A DNA stretch of 6,650 nucleotides from Niveispirillum sp. (lineage in GTDB: Bacteria > Pseudomonadota > Alphaproteobacteria > Azospirillales > Azospirillaceae): NCBI GenBank assembly GCA_016463045.1, contig JAEMSB010000136.1, positions 2,683 through 9,332 on the forward strand. The letters are read 5' to 3'. The position numbers and the translations under genes are program-made. The notes under the pieces were generated by a model. That model saw only the letters and a program-made list of their open reading frames with translations, had not been told where the DNA came from and did not search any database. This document shows, one piece after another, positions 1 to 6,180 of the stretch (the stretch's first letter is position 1; the number at the start of each line of letters is the position of its first letter).

Positions 1-401
1 TCGACCCGGCCTTGCGCGGCGGCGCCGGGATGGCGCGGGCGCAGGAGCTGTTGGATAGCGGGGCGGCCCTGCGCCAGATGCACAAGATCATGGAACTGCA
101 AGGCAAGCCGCCGCGTGTCGCCCGGCTGGGCACCCTGTCGCGGGAGATTGTGGCCGATCATGACGGGCGGGTGATCAGCATCGATTGCTACCGCATCGCC
201 CGCATTGCGCGGCTGGCCGGCGCGCCCTTTGATCCCGGTGCCGGCATCGACCTTCTGAAAAAGGTGGGCGATGGGGTGCAGGCGGGCGAACCGCTCTACC
301 GTATCCATGCCGAACGCGAGGTGGAGTTCCGCTTTGCCTGCGGTCTGGCGGCGGAAGCGTCGGGATATACCGTGAATGGCAATGGCAAGGAGCCGCTGTG
401 A
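1..401 (+). CDS. AMP phosphorylase / thymidine phosphorylase family protein, C-terminal part (5' end outside window)
   Basis: Open frame from base 3 to TGA 399-401, about 132 residues of a protein that is usually around 500. The family phosphorolyses nucleosides (thymidine phosphorylase) or nucleoside 5'-monophosphates (archaeal AMP phosphorylase, giving base plus ribose-1,5-bisphosphate) in the cytosol. Visible: a helical segment with ELLDSGAAL and IMELQGKPP, typical of the end of the catalytic domain, then the C-terminal PYNP domain with HDGRVISID, IARLAGAPFDPGAGIDL, KKVGDGVQAGEPLYRIHAE. The AGAPxDxGAGI..L..K.GD.V..G..L..I.AE pattern is closer, from memory of the family, to the archaeal AMP phosphorylase/putative thymidine phosphorylase group than to enterobacterial DeoA. 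The catalytic residues lie upstream of the window, so substrate cannot be judged. The stop overlaps the next gene's ATG (TGATG), which points to translational coupling with the nuclease. Confidence 0.85.
   Translation, partial: DPALRGGAGMARAQELLDSGAALRQMHKIMELQGKPPRVARLGTLSREIVADHDGRVISIDCYRIARIARLAGAPFDPGAGIDLLKKVGDGVQAGEPLYRIHAEREVEFRFACGLAAEASGYTVNGNGKEPL
387..392 (+). promoter_or_regulatory. Shine-Dalgarno for the MBL/beta-CASP nuclease gene
   Basis: AAGGAG, eight bases before ATG 401, inside the last codons of the phosphorylase gene. This spacing favours ATG 401 over the in-frame GTG at 398 or ATG at 407. Confidence 0.7.
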
Positions 402-1981
402 TGACCATGAACCCCACCATCACCTTTCACGGGGCCGCTGGCGGTGTCACCGGCTCCTGCTTCCTGGTCCGCCATGCCGGCGGGACGCTGCTGATCGATT
501 GCGGCATGTTCCAGGGGTCCAAGAGTGTCCAGGAACTGAATTACCGCGACTTTCCGTTTGATGTGACGGAGCCGTCGGTCCTGCTGCTGACCCATGCCCA
601 TATCGACCATAGCGGCCTGATCCCCAAACTGTACCGGCATGGGTTTGGCGGGCGGATCATCACCACCCATGGCACCGCCGATCTTCTGACCTTCATGCTG
701 CCCGACAGCGGTTTCATCCAGGAAAGCGAGGTCCGCCGCCTGAACCGTCGCAACCGGCAGCGCGGGGGTAAGGAGGTGGAACCGATCTATACCCAGGCCG
801 ACGCGCAACGCGTGCTGTCCCGCATCCATCCCGTCGACCGCGATGTCTGGGCGGATGTCGAACCGGGCGTGCGCGCCCGGTTCTGGGATGCGGGCCATAT
901 ATTGGGATCATCTTCGATCGAGCTGGAACTGCCCGGCGAGGATGGCCTCCTGCGCATCCTGTTCTCCGGTGATCTGGGTCCCGGTGACAAGCCGTTCCAC
1001 CCCGACCCGCACGGGCCGCAACGTCCCGACTGGCTGGTCGTGGAATCGACATATGGCGGGCGCGACCGGCCCCTGGTGACGGCGGATGAACGGCGCGCGG
1101 TGCTGGGTGCCGAATTGAAGGCGGCCTTGGCGCGGGGCGGGCCGGTCCTGATCCCGGCCTTTGCCGTGGAGCGGACACAGGAACTGCTCTATGACCTGGA
1201 CCGGCTGTTCGATGAGGGAGCGCTGCCGCCCGTCAATGTCTTCCTGGACAGCCCGCTGGCCATCCATGTTACCCAGGTTTTCGACCGCCACCTGACCGAC
1301 ATCAATCAGCCTGGCACACCCCCACCCTTCACCCGCCGCAACCTGCACCTGACGGAGGATGTGGAGGCCAGCAAGCGCCTGAACCGCGTCAATGGGGACG
1401 CCATTATCATCGCGGCCAGCGGCATGTGCGAGGCCGGGCGCATCCGCCACCACCTGAAGAATAATCTCTGGCGGCAATCGGCCACGGTGCTGCTGGTGGG
1501 GTATCAGGCACCGGCCACCCTGGGCCGGCTGTTGCAGGAAGGGGTCAAACGCGTGCGTATCCATGGGGAAGAGGTGGAGGTCCGCGCGCAGGTCCGCACG
1601 CTGGACACCTATTCCGGCCATGCTGACCGTTCCCACCTGCTGCGCTGGACCCTGGACCGGCTGCCGGTATCGGGCGGCATCTTCGTCGTGCATGGGGAGG
1701 AGCAGGAACGCCAGACAATGAAAGGTGGGCTGGTGGAGGCCGGGATCGACGGGGGCAAGATCCATATCCCCGCCCTGGACAGCCAATGGGTCCTGACAGG
1801 CCGGGGCGCGCGGGAGGTGGAGGCCACAACGGCCCCACGCGCCGTCACCATGGCCAAGGACTGGCACAATGATTACGCCGCCACCATGCTGGCCCTGTCG
1901 GAAAAGGTGCGGGGCGAGAAGGATGACGCCGCCCGCGCAGCCCTTCTGGCCAAGGTGCGCGCGGCCCTGGGCATGGGGTAA
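401..1981 (+). CDS. MBL-fold / beta-CASP ribonuclease (CPSF73/YSH1-like RNA metallo-hydrolase)
   Basis: A 526-residue cytosolic protein of the metallo-beta-lactamase/beta-CASP superfamily (COG1236 type). These are zinc-dependent RNases with endo- and/or exonuclease activity on RNA. Signatures in order: GSCFLV and DCGMFQG (18-39); motif 2 HAHIDH at 65-70; motif 3 His166 in DAGHILGSS; motif 4 Asp191 in SGDLG; beta-CASP motif A Glu215 in ESTYGG; the inserted domain with IPAFAVERTQELL, FLDSPLA (281-287) and AASGMCEAGR (338-347); motif B His407 in YSGHADRSH; motif C His431 in VHGEEQ. All expected metal ligands are present, so it should be active. A tail of some 50 residues (from about 475) that is rich in charged and alanine residues follows the fold and looks helical. 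ATG 401 is chosen for its well-placed AAGGAG; GTG 398 would add one residue. The one-base overlap with the phosphorylase suggests coupled synthesis. Natural substrate is unknown. Confidence 0.93.
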   Translation: MTMNPTITFHGAAGGVTGSCFLVRHAGGTLLIDCGMFQGSKSVQELNYRDFPFDVTEPSVLLLTHAHIDHSGLIPKLYRHGFGGRIITTHGTADLLTFMLPDSGFIQESEVRRLNRRNRQRGGKEVEPIYTQADAQRVLSRIHPVDRDVWADVEPGVRARFWDAGHILGSSSIELELPGEDGLLRILFSGDLGPGDKPFHPDPHGPQRPDWLVVESTYGGRDRPLVTADERRAVLGAELKAALARGGPVLIPAFAVERTQELLYDLDRLFDEGALPPVNVFLDSPLAIHVTQVFDRHLTDINQPGTPPPFTRRNLHLTEDVEASKRLNRVNGDAIIIAASGMCEAGRIRHHLKNNLWRQSATVLLVGYQAPATLGRLLQEGVKRVRIHGEEVEVRAQVRTLDTYSGHADRSHLLRWTLDRLPVSGGIFVVHGEEQERQTMKGGLVEAGIDGGKIHIPALDSQWVLTGRGAREVEATTAPRAVTMAKDWHNDYAATMLALSEKVRGEKDDAARAALLAKVRAALGMG

Positions 1982-2049
1982 CGGGTTGCATCCCCTGCCC
2001 CGGCTGGTCCATGGTGCGCCAAGGATAAAGCGCGGGGACCACGGGCGGC
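1982..2049 (+). other. Short intergenic gap with a weak potential hairpin before the SNF2 gene
   Basis: This 68-base spacer has no convincing promoter or terminator. TGGTCC (2005-2010) and GGACCA (2036-2041) are complementary, and inside them GCGC (2016-2019) can pair with GCGC (2030-2033). The pairing could enclose the purine-rich AAGGATAAA and reach GGGGA at 2034-2038, the only Shine-Dalgarno-like sequence near ATG 2050. Whether it folds in vivo is a guess; such short pairings are common at this GC content. Confidence 0.2.
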
Positions 2050-5000
2050 ATGCGGGAAAAGGACCTGATCGAGCTGGCGGCGGTCGGTATCGAACAACTC
2101 GATGACATGTACGTACAGCGGGGGGCGGCCTATTTCCGCAATGGCCGCGTGAGCGGGGTGGAGCTGGAACCCGAGCTGGACACTATCTACGGGCAGGTGC
2201 AGGGATCGGAGCCGGACCCCTACGATGTCTGTATCACCTTCAGCCGGAATCGTTTTGGGTACAGGCTGGAAAGCGATTGCACCTGCCCCGTCGGCCATGA
2301 CTGCAAGCATGTCGCCGCCGTCCTTTACGCGGTGCGCGATCAGCAGGGGAACAAGGCAGCGGCGGGACAGCCATCACTGTCGCGAAAGCCCGCCATCCCG
2401 CCGACCGATCAACGCAATCTGGATGCCTGGATATCCAGCCTGATCGGGCTGCGCGACGGGCCGAAGCAGCCAACCTCTGAGCATGTGCGCTATCTGCTGG
2501 CCCCGGCCAAGGATGGGCAACAACCGCCCACCCTGACGCCGCATCTATCGCGCATGACGCAGAAGGGCGTGCCGGGCAAGGGCCGCACGCTGGCTTTCTT
2601 CGCGCTGCAATCGCCTACGATGGCAGGTGCGACGGAGGAGGACAGGCGGCTGGCCCATATGTTCGGCTCCGTCCTGGGGTTGCACAATAACCTGCCCGAT
2701 GATGATGGCATGCTGGCAGAGCTGCTGCCGCGTTTCCTGGCCACGGAGCGGCTGCATTTCCTGTCGTTCGACACCCCGGCCCTGCGACTGGGCCCGGCGC
2801 GGGCTGCCTGCATCGACTGGGCACTGGATGCGCACGGGCGGCAGGTGCCCGTGACACGGCCCAAGGGTGGGGGTGAGGCGCTGGGTCCGGCGGCGGCGGG
2901 GCTCTGGTATCTGGACACCGATCAAGGGCTGCTGGGTCCGCTGGAGCTTCCCGCTGCACGACCCCTCATGCTGCAATTGCTGCGCGCACCGCCGCTGGAC
3001 CCCATGGCCGCCACGAAGGTGGCGCGGCAATTGCCGGCCCTGCTGCCGCAGAGCGCCCTGGCCGGTGGTGCGGTGACATTGCCGCAATCAACGGCAACGG
3101 TCGCAGGCGATGACAGCCCGCCCCTGATCCGTCTGGTCCTGGCCACCCATCAGCCCATGGTGCAGGCCAGCCGCTGGCAACCCGTGATGGAACCGACGGA
3201 CCGTGCCTATCTGACCTTCGATTATGGCGGCACCATCGTGACCGACCAGAGCGGGCCGGACGAGTTCCGGCAGGTGCATGGGGCCAAGGTCACCATCCGC
3301 CAGCGCCGCCGCGATGTGGAACGGCTGGCCCGGCAGCGGCTGGCCGATGCCAATCTGCTGCCCGCCTATGCCCTGTCGGGATCGTTCGGGGGCAAGAAGG
3401 CCCCACCTGTGCCGCCGGGAACCGCCTTCACCCTGCATGGCCCGCCCGAGGCGGCGTGGCTGACCTTCCTGGACCGGGTGGTGCCGGGCCTGCGCGCCGA
3501 TGGCTGGCAGGTGGAGATCAGCCCGGATTTCCGATGGCACCTGACCCGGATCGAGGAATGGGAAGGGGCGGTGGAGGCGGCGGGCGGCGGCTGGTTCGAT
3601 CTGGATCTGGGCATCCGCATCGACGGGCGGCGGGTGCCGTTGCTGCCGCTGCTGCTGGCCGTGCTGAAACGGCTGGGCAAGAATGGCGATCCGCAGGCGC
3701 TGCTGGCCGCCGACCCGGACGCCATGCTCTATGCCCCGCTGCCCGGCGGGGGGCATGTGGCCCTGCCGGTGGCGCGGGTCGCCCCGCTGACCAAGGTGCT
3801 GCTGGACCTGTTCGAGGGGGCGGGCGTGCTGGACGGGGCCGGGCGCGTGCGGATCGACCTGGGCCGCGCGGCCCTGCTGGACGGGATGCGCGGCATGCCC
3901 GACCTGCTGCGCCCCGGACAGCGGGACAAGCTGCGCCGGCTTCTGGAACCGGCAGCGGAGGTGGCGGAGCCGGCGGGCCTGTCCACCACGCTGCGCCCCT
4001 ATCAGCGCCAGGGGCTGGGCTGGCTGCTAGCCCTGGCAGAGGCGGGGGCCGGCGGCATCCTGGCCGATGATATGGGCCTGGGCAAGACCTTGCAGGTCAT
4101 CGCCTTCATCCTGGCGCTGAAACAGCAGGGAAGGCTGATGCGCCCCGCCCTGGTGGTGGCGCCGACCAGCGTGGCCCCCAACTGGCCGCGTGAGGCGGCG
4201 CGGCATGCGCCGGGCCTGACGGTGCATCTGCATCACGGGCCGGACCGGGCCGATGGCTGGGCGGCGGCGCAGAAGGCGGATATCGTCGTCACCTCCTACC
4301 CGCTGTTGCACCGCGACCATGATCTTCTGAAGCAGAAACCCTGGTCCGTCCTGATCCTGGACGAGGCGCAGATGGTGAAGAACCAGGCCGGCAAGCTGGC
4401 GACGCTGGTCCGCGACCTGCCCGCCGAACACCGGCTGTGCGTGACCGGCACGCCGCTGGAAAACCATCTGGGCGAGCTGTGGACGCAGATGGATTTCGCG
4501 ATGCCGGGCCTGCTGTCCGACAGCCGCAGCTTCAACCGCCTGTTCCGCAGCCCCATCGAAAAGCGCGGCGACGGGGAGCGTCAGCAGCTTCTGACGGGCC
4601 GCCTGCGCCCCTTCATCCTGCGCCGGAACAAGGCGGAAGTGGCGGCCGACCTGCCGCCCAAGACGGAGATCGTGGAACGCATCACCCTGCCCGATGATCA
4701 GCGCGACCTGTATGAGACGCTGCGTCTGACCATGGATGCCAAGGTGCGCAAGGCCATTGCCGATATGGGCCTGGGCCGGTCACATATCCTGATCCTGGAG
4801 GCGCTGCTGCGCCTGCGGCAGGCCTGCTGCGATCCGGCCCTGCTGCCCGCCACGGCAGTGACCAAGGCGGTATCCAGCGCCAAGCGGGCGCATCTGATGC
4901 AGATGCTGCCCGAACTGGTGCAGGAAGGCCGGCGCATCCTGCTCTTCTCGCAGTTCACGTCGATGCTGGACCTGATCCGCGCTGATCTGGACAGTCTCGG

Positions 5001-5403
5001 CCTGCGCCATGTCAGCCTGACGGGCGACACCAAGGACCGCACAACGCCCGTGGACCGGTTCCAGGCGGGCGAGGCCGATGTCTTCCTGATCAGCATGAAG
5101 GCCGGCGGCACGGGCCTGACCCTGACGGCGGCCGACACCGTCATCCATTATGATCCCTGGTGGAACCCCGCCGTGGAGGACCAGGCCACCGACCGTGCCC
5201 ACCGCATCGGCCAGGACAAGCCCGTCTTCGTCTATCGTCTGGTCGCCGACGGTACCGTCGAAGACCGCATGCTGGACCTGCAGGCCCGCAAACGCCAGTT
5301 GGCCGAGGCACTGCATGATGGCGGCGGCGACAGTCCAGGCGCGCTGACCGAAGACGATATCGAACGGCTGTTCGCACCGATCACGGAGCTGGCGAAGGCG
5401 TAG
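2050..5403 (+). CDS. SWIM zinc-finger SWI2/SNF2 family DNA-dependent ATPase (DEAD/DEAH-box helicase fold)
   Basis: A 1117-residue superfamily 2 ATPase of the bacterial SNF2 group, expected to move on double-stranded nucleic acid and remodel protein-DNA complexes. Domains: SWIM zinc finger with Cys77, Cys79, Cys85 and His87 (CxCx5CxH); a linker of about 30 residues; a long middle region (about 130-640) resembling the SNF2 helicase-associated domain, e.g. around the GWQVEISPDF stretch; then the two RecA lobes. Lobe 1: LRPYQ 648-652, Walker A DDMGLGKT 673-680, motif Ia VVAPTSVAPNW, motif II DEAQ 771-774, motif III TGTPLEN 799-805. Lobe 2: LFSQF 965-969, LTGDT, motif V with AGGTGL 1018-1023, motif VI with DRAHRIGQ 1048-1055. 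DEAQ in place of DEAH is usual in bacterial SNF2 proteins. An in-frame TAA at 2026 makes ATG 2050 the first available start; its ribosome site is poor. The TAG stop lies inside a REP-like repeat. It probably follows the nuclease gene in one operon. Cellular role unknown. Confidence 0.93.
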   Translation: MREKDLIELAAVGIEQLDDMYVQRGAAYFRNGRVSGVELEPELDTIYGQVQGSEPDPYDVCITFSRNRFGYRLESDCTCPVGHDCKHVAAVLYAVRDQQGNKAAAGQPSLSRKPAIPPTDQRNLDAWISSLIGLRDGPKQPTSEHVRYLLAPAKDGQQPPTLTPHLSRMTQKGVPGKGRTLAFFALQSPTMAGATEEDRRLAHMFGSVLGLHNNLPDDDGMLAELLPRFLATERLHFLSFDTPALRLGPARAACIDWALDAHGRQVPVTRPKGGGEALGPAAAGLWYLDTDQGLLGPLELPAARPLMLQLLRAPPLDPMAATKVARQLPALLPQSALAGGAVTLPQSTATVAGDDSPPLIRLVLATHQPMVQASRWQPVMEPTDRAYLTFDYGGTIVTDQSGPDEFRQVHGAKVTIRQRRRDVERLARQRLADANLLPAYALSGSFGGKKAPPVPPGTAFTLHGPPEAAWLTFLDRVVPGLRADGWQVEISPDFRWHLTRIEEWEGAVEAAGGGWFDLDLGIRIDGRRVPLLPLLLAVLKRLGKNGDPQALLAADPDAMLYAPLPGGGHVALPVARVAPLTKVLLDLFEGAGVLDGAGRVRIDLGRAALLDGMRGMPDLLRPGQRDKLRRLLEPAAEVAEPAGLSTTLRPYQRQGLGWLLALAEAGAGGILADDMGLGKTLQVIAFILALKQQGRLMRPALVVAPTSVAPNWPREAARHAPGLTVHLHHGPDRADGWAAAQKADIVVTSYPLLHRDHDLLKQKPWSVLILDEAQMVKNQAGKLATLVRDLPAEHRLCVTGTPLENHLGELWTQMDFAMPGLLSDSRSFNRLFRSPIEKRGDGERQQLLTGRLRPFILRRNKAEVAADLPPKTEIVERITLPDDQRDLYETLRLTMDAKVRKAIADMGLGRSHILILEALLRLRQACCDPALLPATAVTKAVSSAKRAHLMQMLPELVQEGRRILLFSQFTSMLDLIRADLDSLGLRHVSLTGDTKDRTTPVDRFQAGEADVFLISMKAGGTGLTLTAADTVIHYDPWWNPAVEDQATDRAHRIGQDKPVFVYRLVADGTVEDRMLDLQARKRQLAEALHDGGGDSPGALTEDDIERLFAPITELAKA

Positions 5404-5436
5404 GTCAGGTCGAGCGCGGTGCGCGAGCCCTGACAG
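5398..5436 (+). repeat. REP-like palindromic unit A (GTAG foot)
   Basis: A 39-base unit that starts with GCGTAG, followed by a hairpin whose stem GTCAGG (5404-5409) pairs with CCTGAC (5429-5434), with an inner GCGC/GCGC pairing around GGT (5414-5424). A GTAG tetranucleotide directly 5' of an imperfect palindrome is the known layout of REP sequences associated with RAYT (TnpA-REP) transposases. It overlaps the last sense codon and the TAG stop of the SNF2 gene. Confidence 0.65.
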
Positions 5437-5456
5437 CATTGGATTGAAAGCCATTT

Positions 5457-5495
5457 CTGTCAGGGCGCGGCTTGACGCCGCGACCTGACCTACGC
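5457..5495 (-). repeat. REP-like palindromic unit B (GTAG foot, inverted copy)
   Basis: Read on the minus strand, this unit is identical to unit A over its first 15 and last 10 bases, while the central 14 bases differ at 11 positions. Its hairpin is stronger: GTCAGG/CCTGAC (5459-5464 with 5484-5489), a single G/A mismatch, then CGCGGC/GCCGCG (5466-5471 with 5477-5482) around a TTGAC loop. It ends two bases before the LysE stop codon. Confidence 0.65.
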
Positions 5496-5497
5496 AC

Positions 5498-6160
5498 TCA
5501 CCAGACCAACGCACTGCCCAGCGTATAAAGCCCGAGCGCGCCCAGGATCAGGCCGGTGCCGATATTGATCCAGTGGACGGTCCGGCCCGTGACGCGGCTG
5601 CGCAGCAGGGTGACGCCGCCGCACAGGAACATCCACCAGAGCAGGGAACCAACGAAGATGCCCGCCACCAGCGTGCCATCCTCCACCGGTCCCCTGGTAT
5701 TGCTGAAGCCCACGACCAGCGTGCTCATCCCCAAAATGGTGACGGGGTTGGTGGCGGTCAGGAACAGGCCGGAAAACACCGCCGCGGGCAGATTGCCGGC
5801 CACCGGTTCGGCGGCCAGGGGCTTGGGTTCACGCGTCAGGCTGTGACCCGCGACGATCAGCAGGAACAGCCCGCCCACCACCTGCAACAGGGGCATATTC
5901 TGCGTGATCACATTCAAAATGGCGGTGATGCCGAAGGCGGCGATGCCACTGAAAAACGCATCGGCCAGCGCCGCGCCCAGGCCGGTGGCCAGACCCGTGG
6001 CCAGCCCGCGTTCCAGCGACCGGCGGATACAGAGCAGGCCGATGGGGCCCACCGGTGCGGCGATGATCACGCCCAGCACCACACCGCGCCAGAAAATCCC
6101 GATATCGTCCAGCAAATCCAGTACCTTCCAGCGTGAACCCGTTGGCGCGGGCGCCGACAT
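5498..6160 (-). CDS. LysE/RhtB-family amino-acid exporter
   Basis: An inner-membrane protein of the LysE superfamily, which exports amino acids or related small molecules using the proton gradient. From ATG 6160 it has 220 residues. Hydrophobic segments lie at about 24-45, 54-82, 90-108, 126-152, 163-186 and 195-218, giving the usual six. Family marks are APVGPIGLLCIRRSL (35-49) in the first helix, the GLGAALADAFFSGIAAFG stretch (60-77) in the second, and TNPVTIL (137-143) in the fourth. The start is uncertain. ATG 6160 has no clear ribosome site and leaves only 20 bases to the divergent regulator. TTG 6115 (codon 16) has GGAAGG eight bases upstream and would give 205 residues, nearer the family norm and beginning just before the first helix. 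I give the longer frame as the outer limit. The divergent Lrp gene is the likely regulator. Substrate cannot be read from the sequence. Confidence 0.88.
   Translation of the reverse strand: MSAPAPTGSRWKVLDLLDDIGIFWRGVVLGVIIAAPVGPIGLLCIRRSLERGLATGLATGLGAALADAFFSGIAAFGITAILNVITQNMPLLQVVGGLFLLIVAGHSLTREPKPLAAEPVAGNLPAAVFSGLFLTATNPVTILGMSTLVVGFSNTRGPVEDGTLVAGIFVGSLLWWMFLCGGVTLLRSRVTGRTVHWINIGTGLILGALGLYTLGSALVW
6124..6129 (-). promoter_or_regulatory. Strong Shine-Dalgarno pointing to an internal TTG start for the LysE gene
   Basis: On the minus strand GGAAGG lies eight bases before TTG (6115-6113), codon 16 of the frame opened by ATG 6160. No comparable purine-rich site precedes ATG 6160. Confidence 0.45.
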
Positions 6161-6166
6161 CCGTTT

Positions 6167-6170
6167 AGGA
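6167..6170 (+). promoter_or_regulatory. Shine-Dalgarno for the Lrp/AsnC gene
   Basis: AGGA, ten bases before ATG 6181. It overlaps the proposed -10 hexamer TAGGAT, so the two readings compete: with that promoter the mRNA would be nearly leaderless. Confidence 0.4.
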
Positions 6171-6180
6171 TGGCGTCATC

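Larger units (their letters stand above)
5398..5495. repeat. BIME-like inverted REP pair filling the convergent intergenic region
   Basis: Two 39-base REP-like units face each other with their GTAG feet outward, separated by 20 bases (5437-5456). The pair makes two nested perfect inverted repeats: a 15-base outer arm (5398-5412 with 5481-5495) and a 10-base inner arm (5427-5436 with 5457-5466). It can fold as two separate hairpins or as one cruciform with side arms. It occupies nearly all the space between the SNF2 stop (5403) and the LysE stop (5498). No T-tract follows either hairpin, so it is not a classical intrinsic terminator. Protection of mRNA 3' ends, transcription attenuation or gyrase/IHF binding are roles known for enterobacterial BIMEs and are only possible here. 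Confidence 0.65.
6116..6180. promoter_or_regulatory. Divergent promoter/operator region between LysE and Lrp genes
   Basis: The region contains an 18-base dyad GTTGGCGCGGGCGCCGAC at 6141-6158, with 7 of 8 arm positions paired, a possible regulator binding site. A weak forward promoter can be drawn: TTGGCG (6142-6147), 18-base spacer, TAGGAT (6166-6171), which would overlap the dyad and start transcription very close to ATG 6181. No clear minus-strand promoter was found. If LysE starts at ATG 6160, the dyad is inside its coding region. Autoregulation and control of the exporter by the Lrp protein is the usual arrangement for such pairs and is inferred. Confidence 0.35.

Noticed and set aside
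908..1867. Long minus-strand open frame (319 codons) opposite the beta-CASP nuclease gene
   Set aside because: It is a shadow of high-GC codon bias: the encoded sequence is low-complexity and Pro/Gln/Arg-rich with no recognisable domain, while the plus strand carries full catalytic motifs.
4360..4371. DEAQ in SNF2 motif II as a degenerate Walker B
   Set aside because: The catalytic Asp771-Glu772 are present, and DEAQ is a common bacterial SNF2 variant.
5457..5495. Intrinsic terminator for the convergent genes
   Set aside because: The hairpins are strong, but neither side is followed by a T-tract. The 25-base identity between the two inverted units and the GTAG feet fit a REP/BIME better. 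Some effect on transcription ends is still possible.
4780..5514. Minus-strand open frame of 244 codons opposite the SNF2 helicase core, running through the REP pair
   Set aside because: It lies antisense to strongly conserved helicase motifs and shows no domain of its own, and its N-terminal part crosses the repeat. It is most likely a composition artefact.
5573..6136. Plus-strand open frame of 187 codons opposite the LysE gene
   Set aside because: It is a Gln/His/Gly-rich shadow of a membrane protein gene, with no family resemblance.
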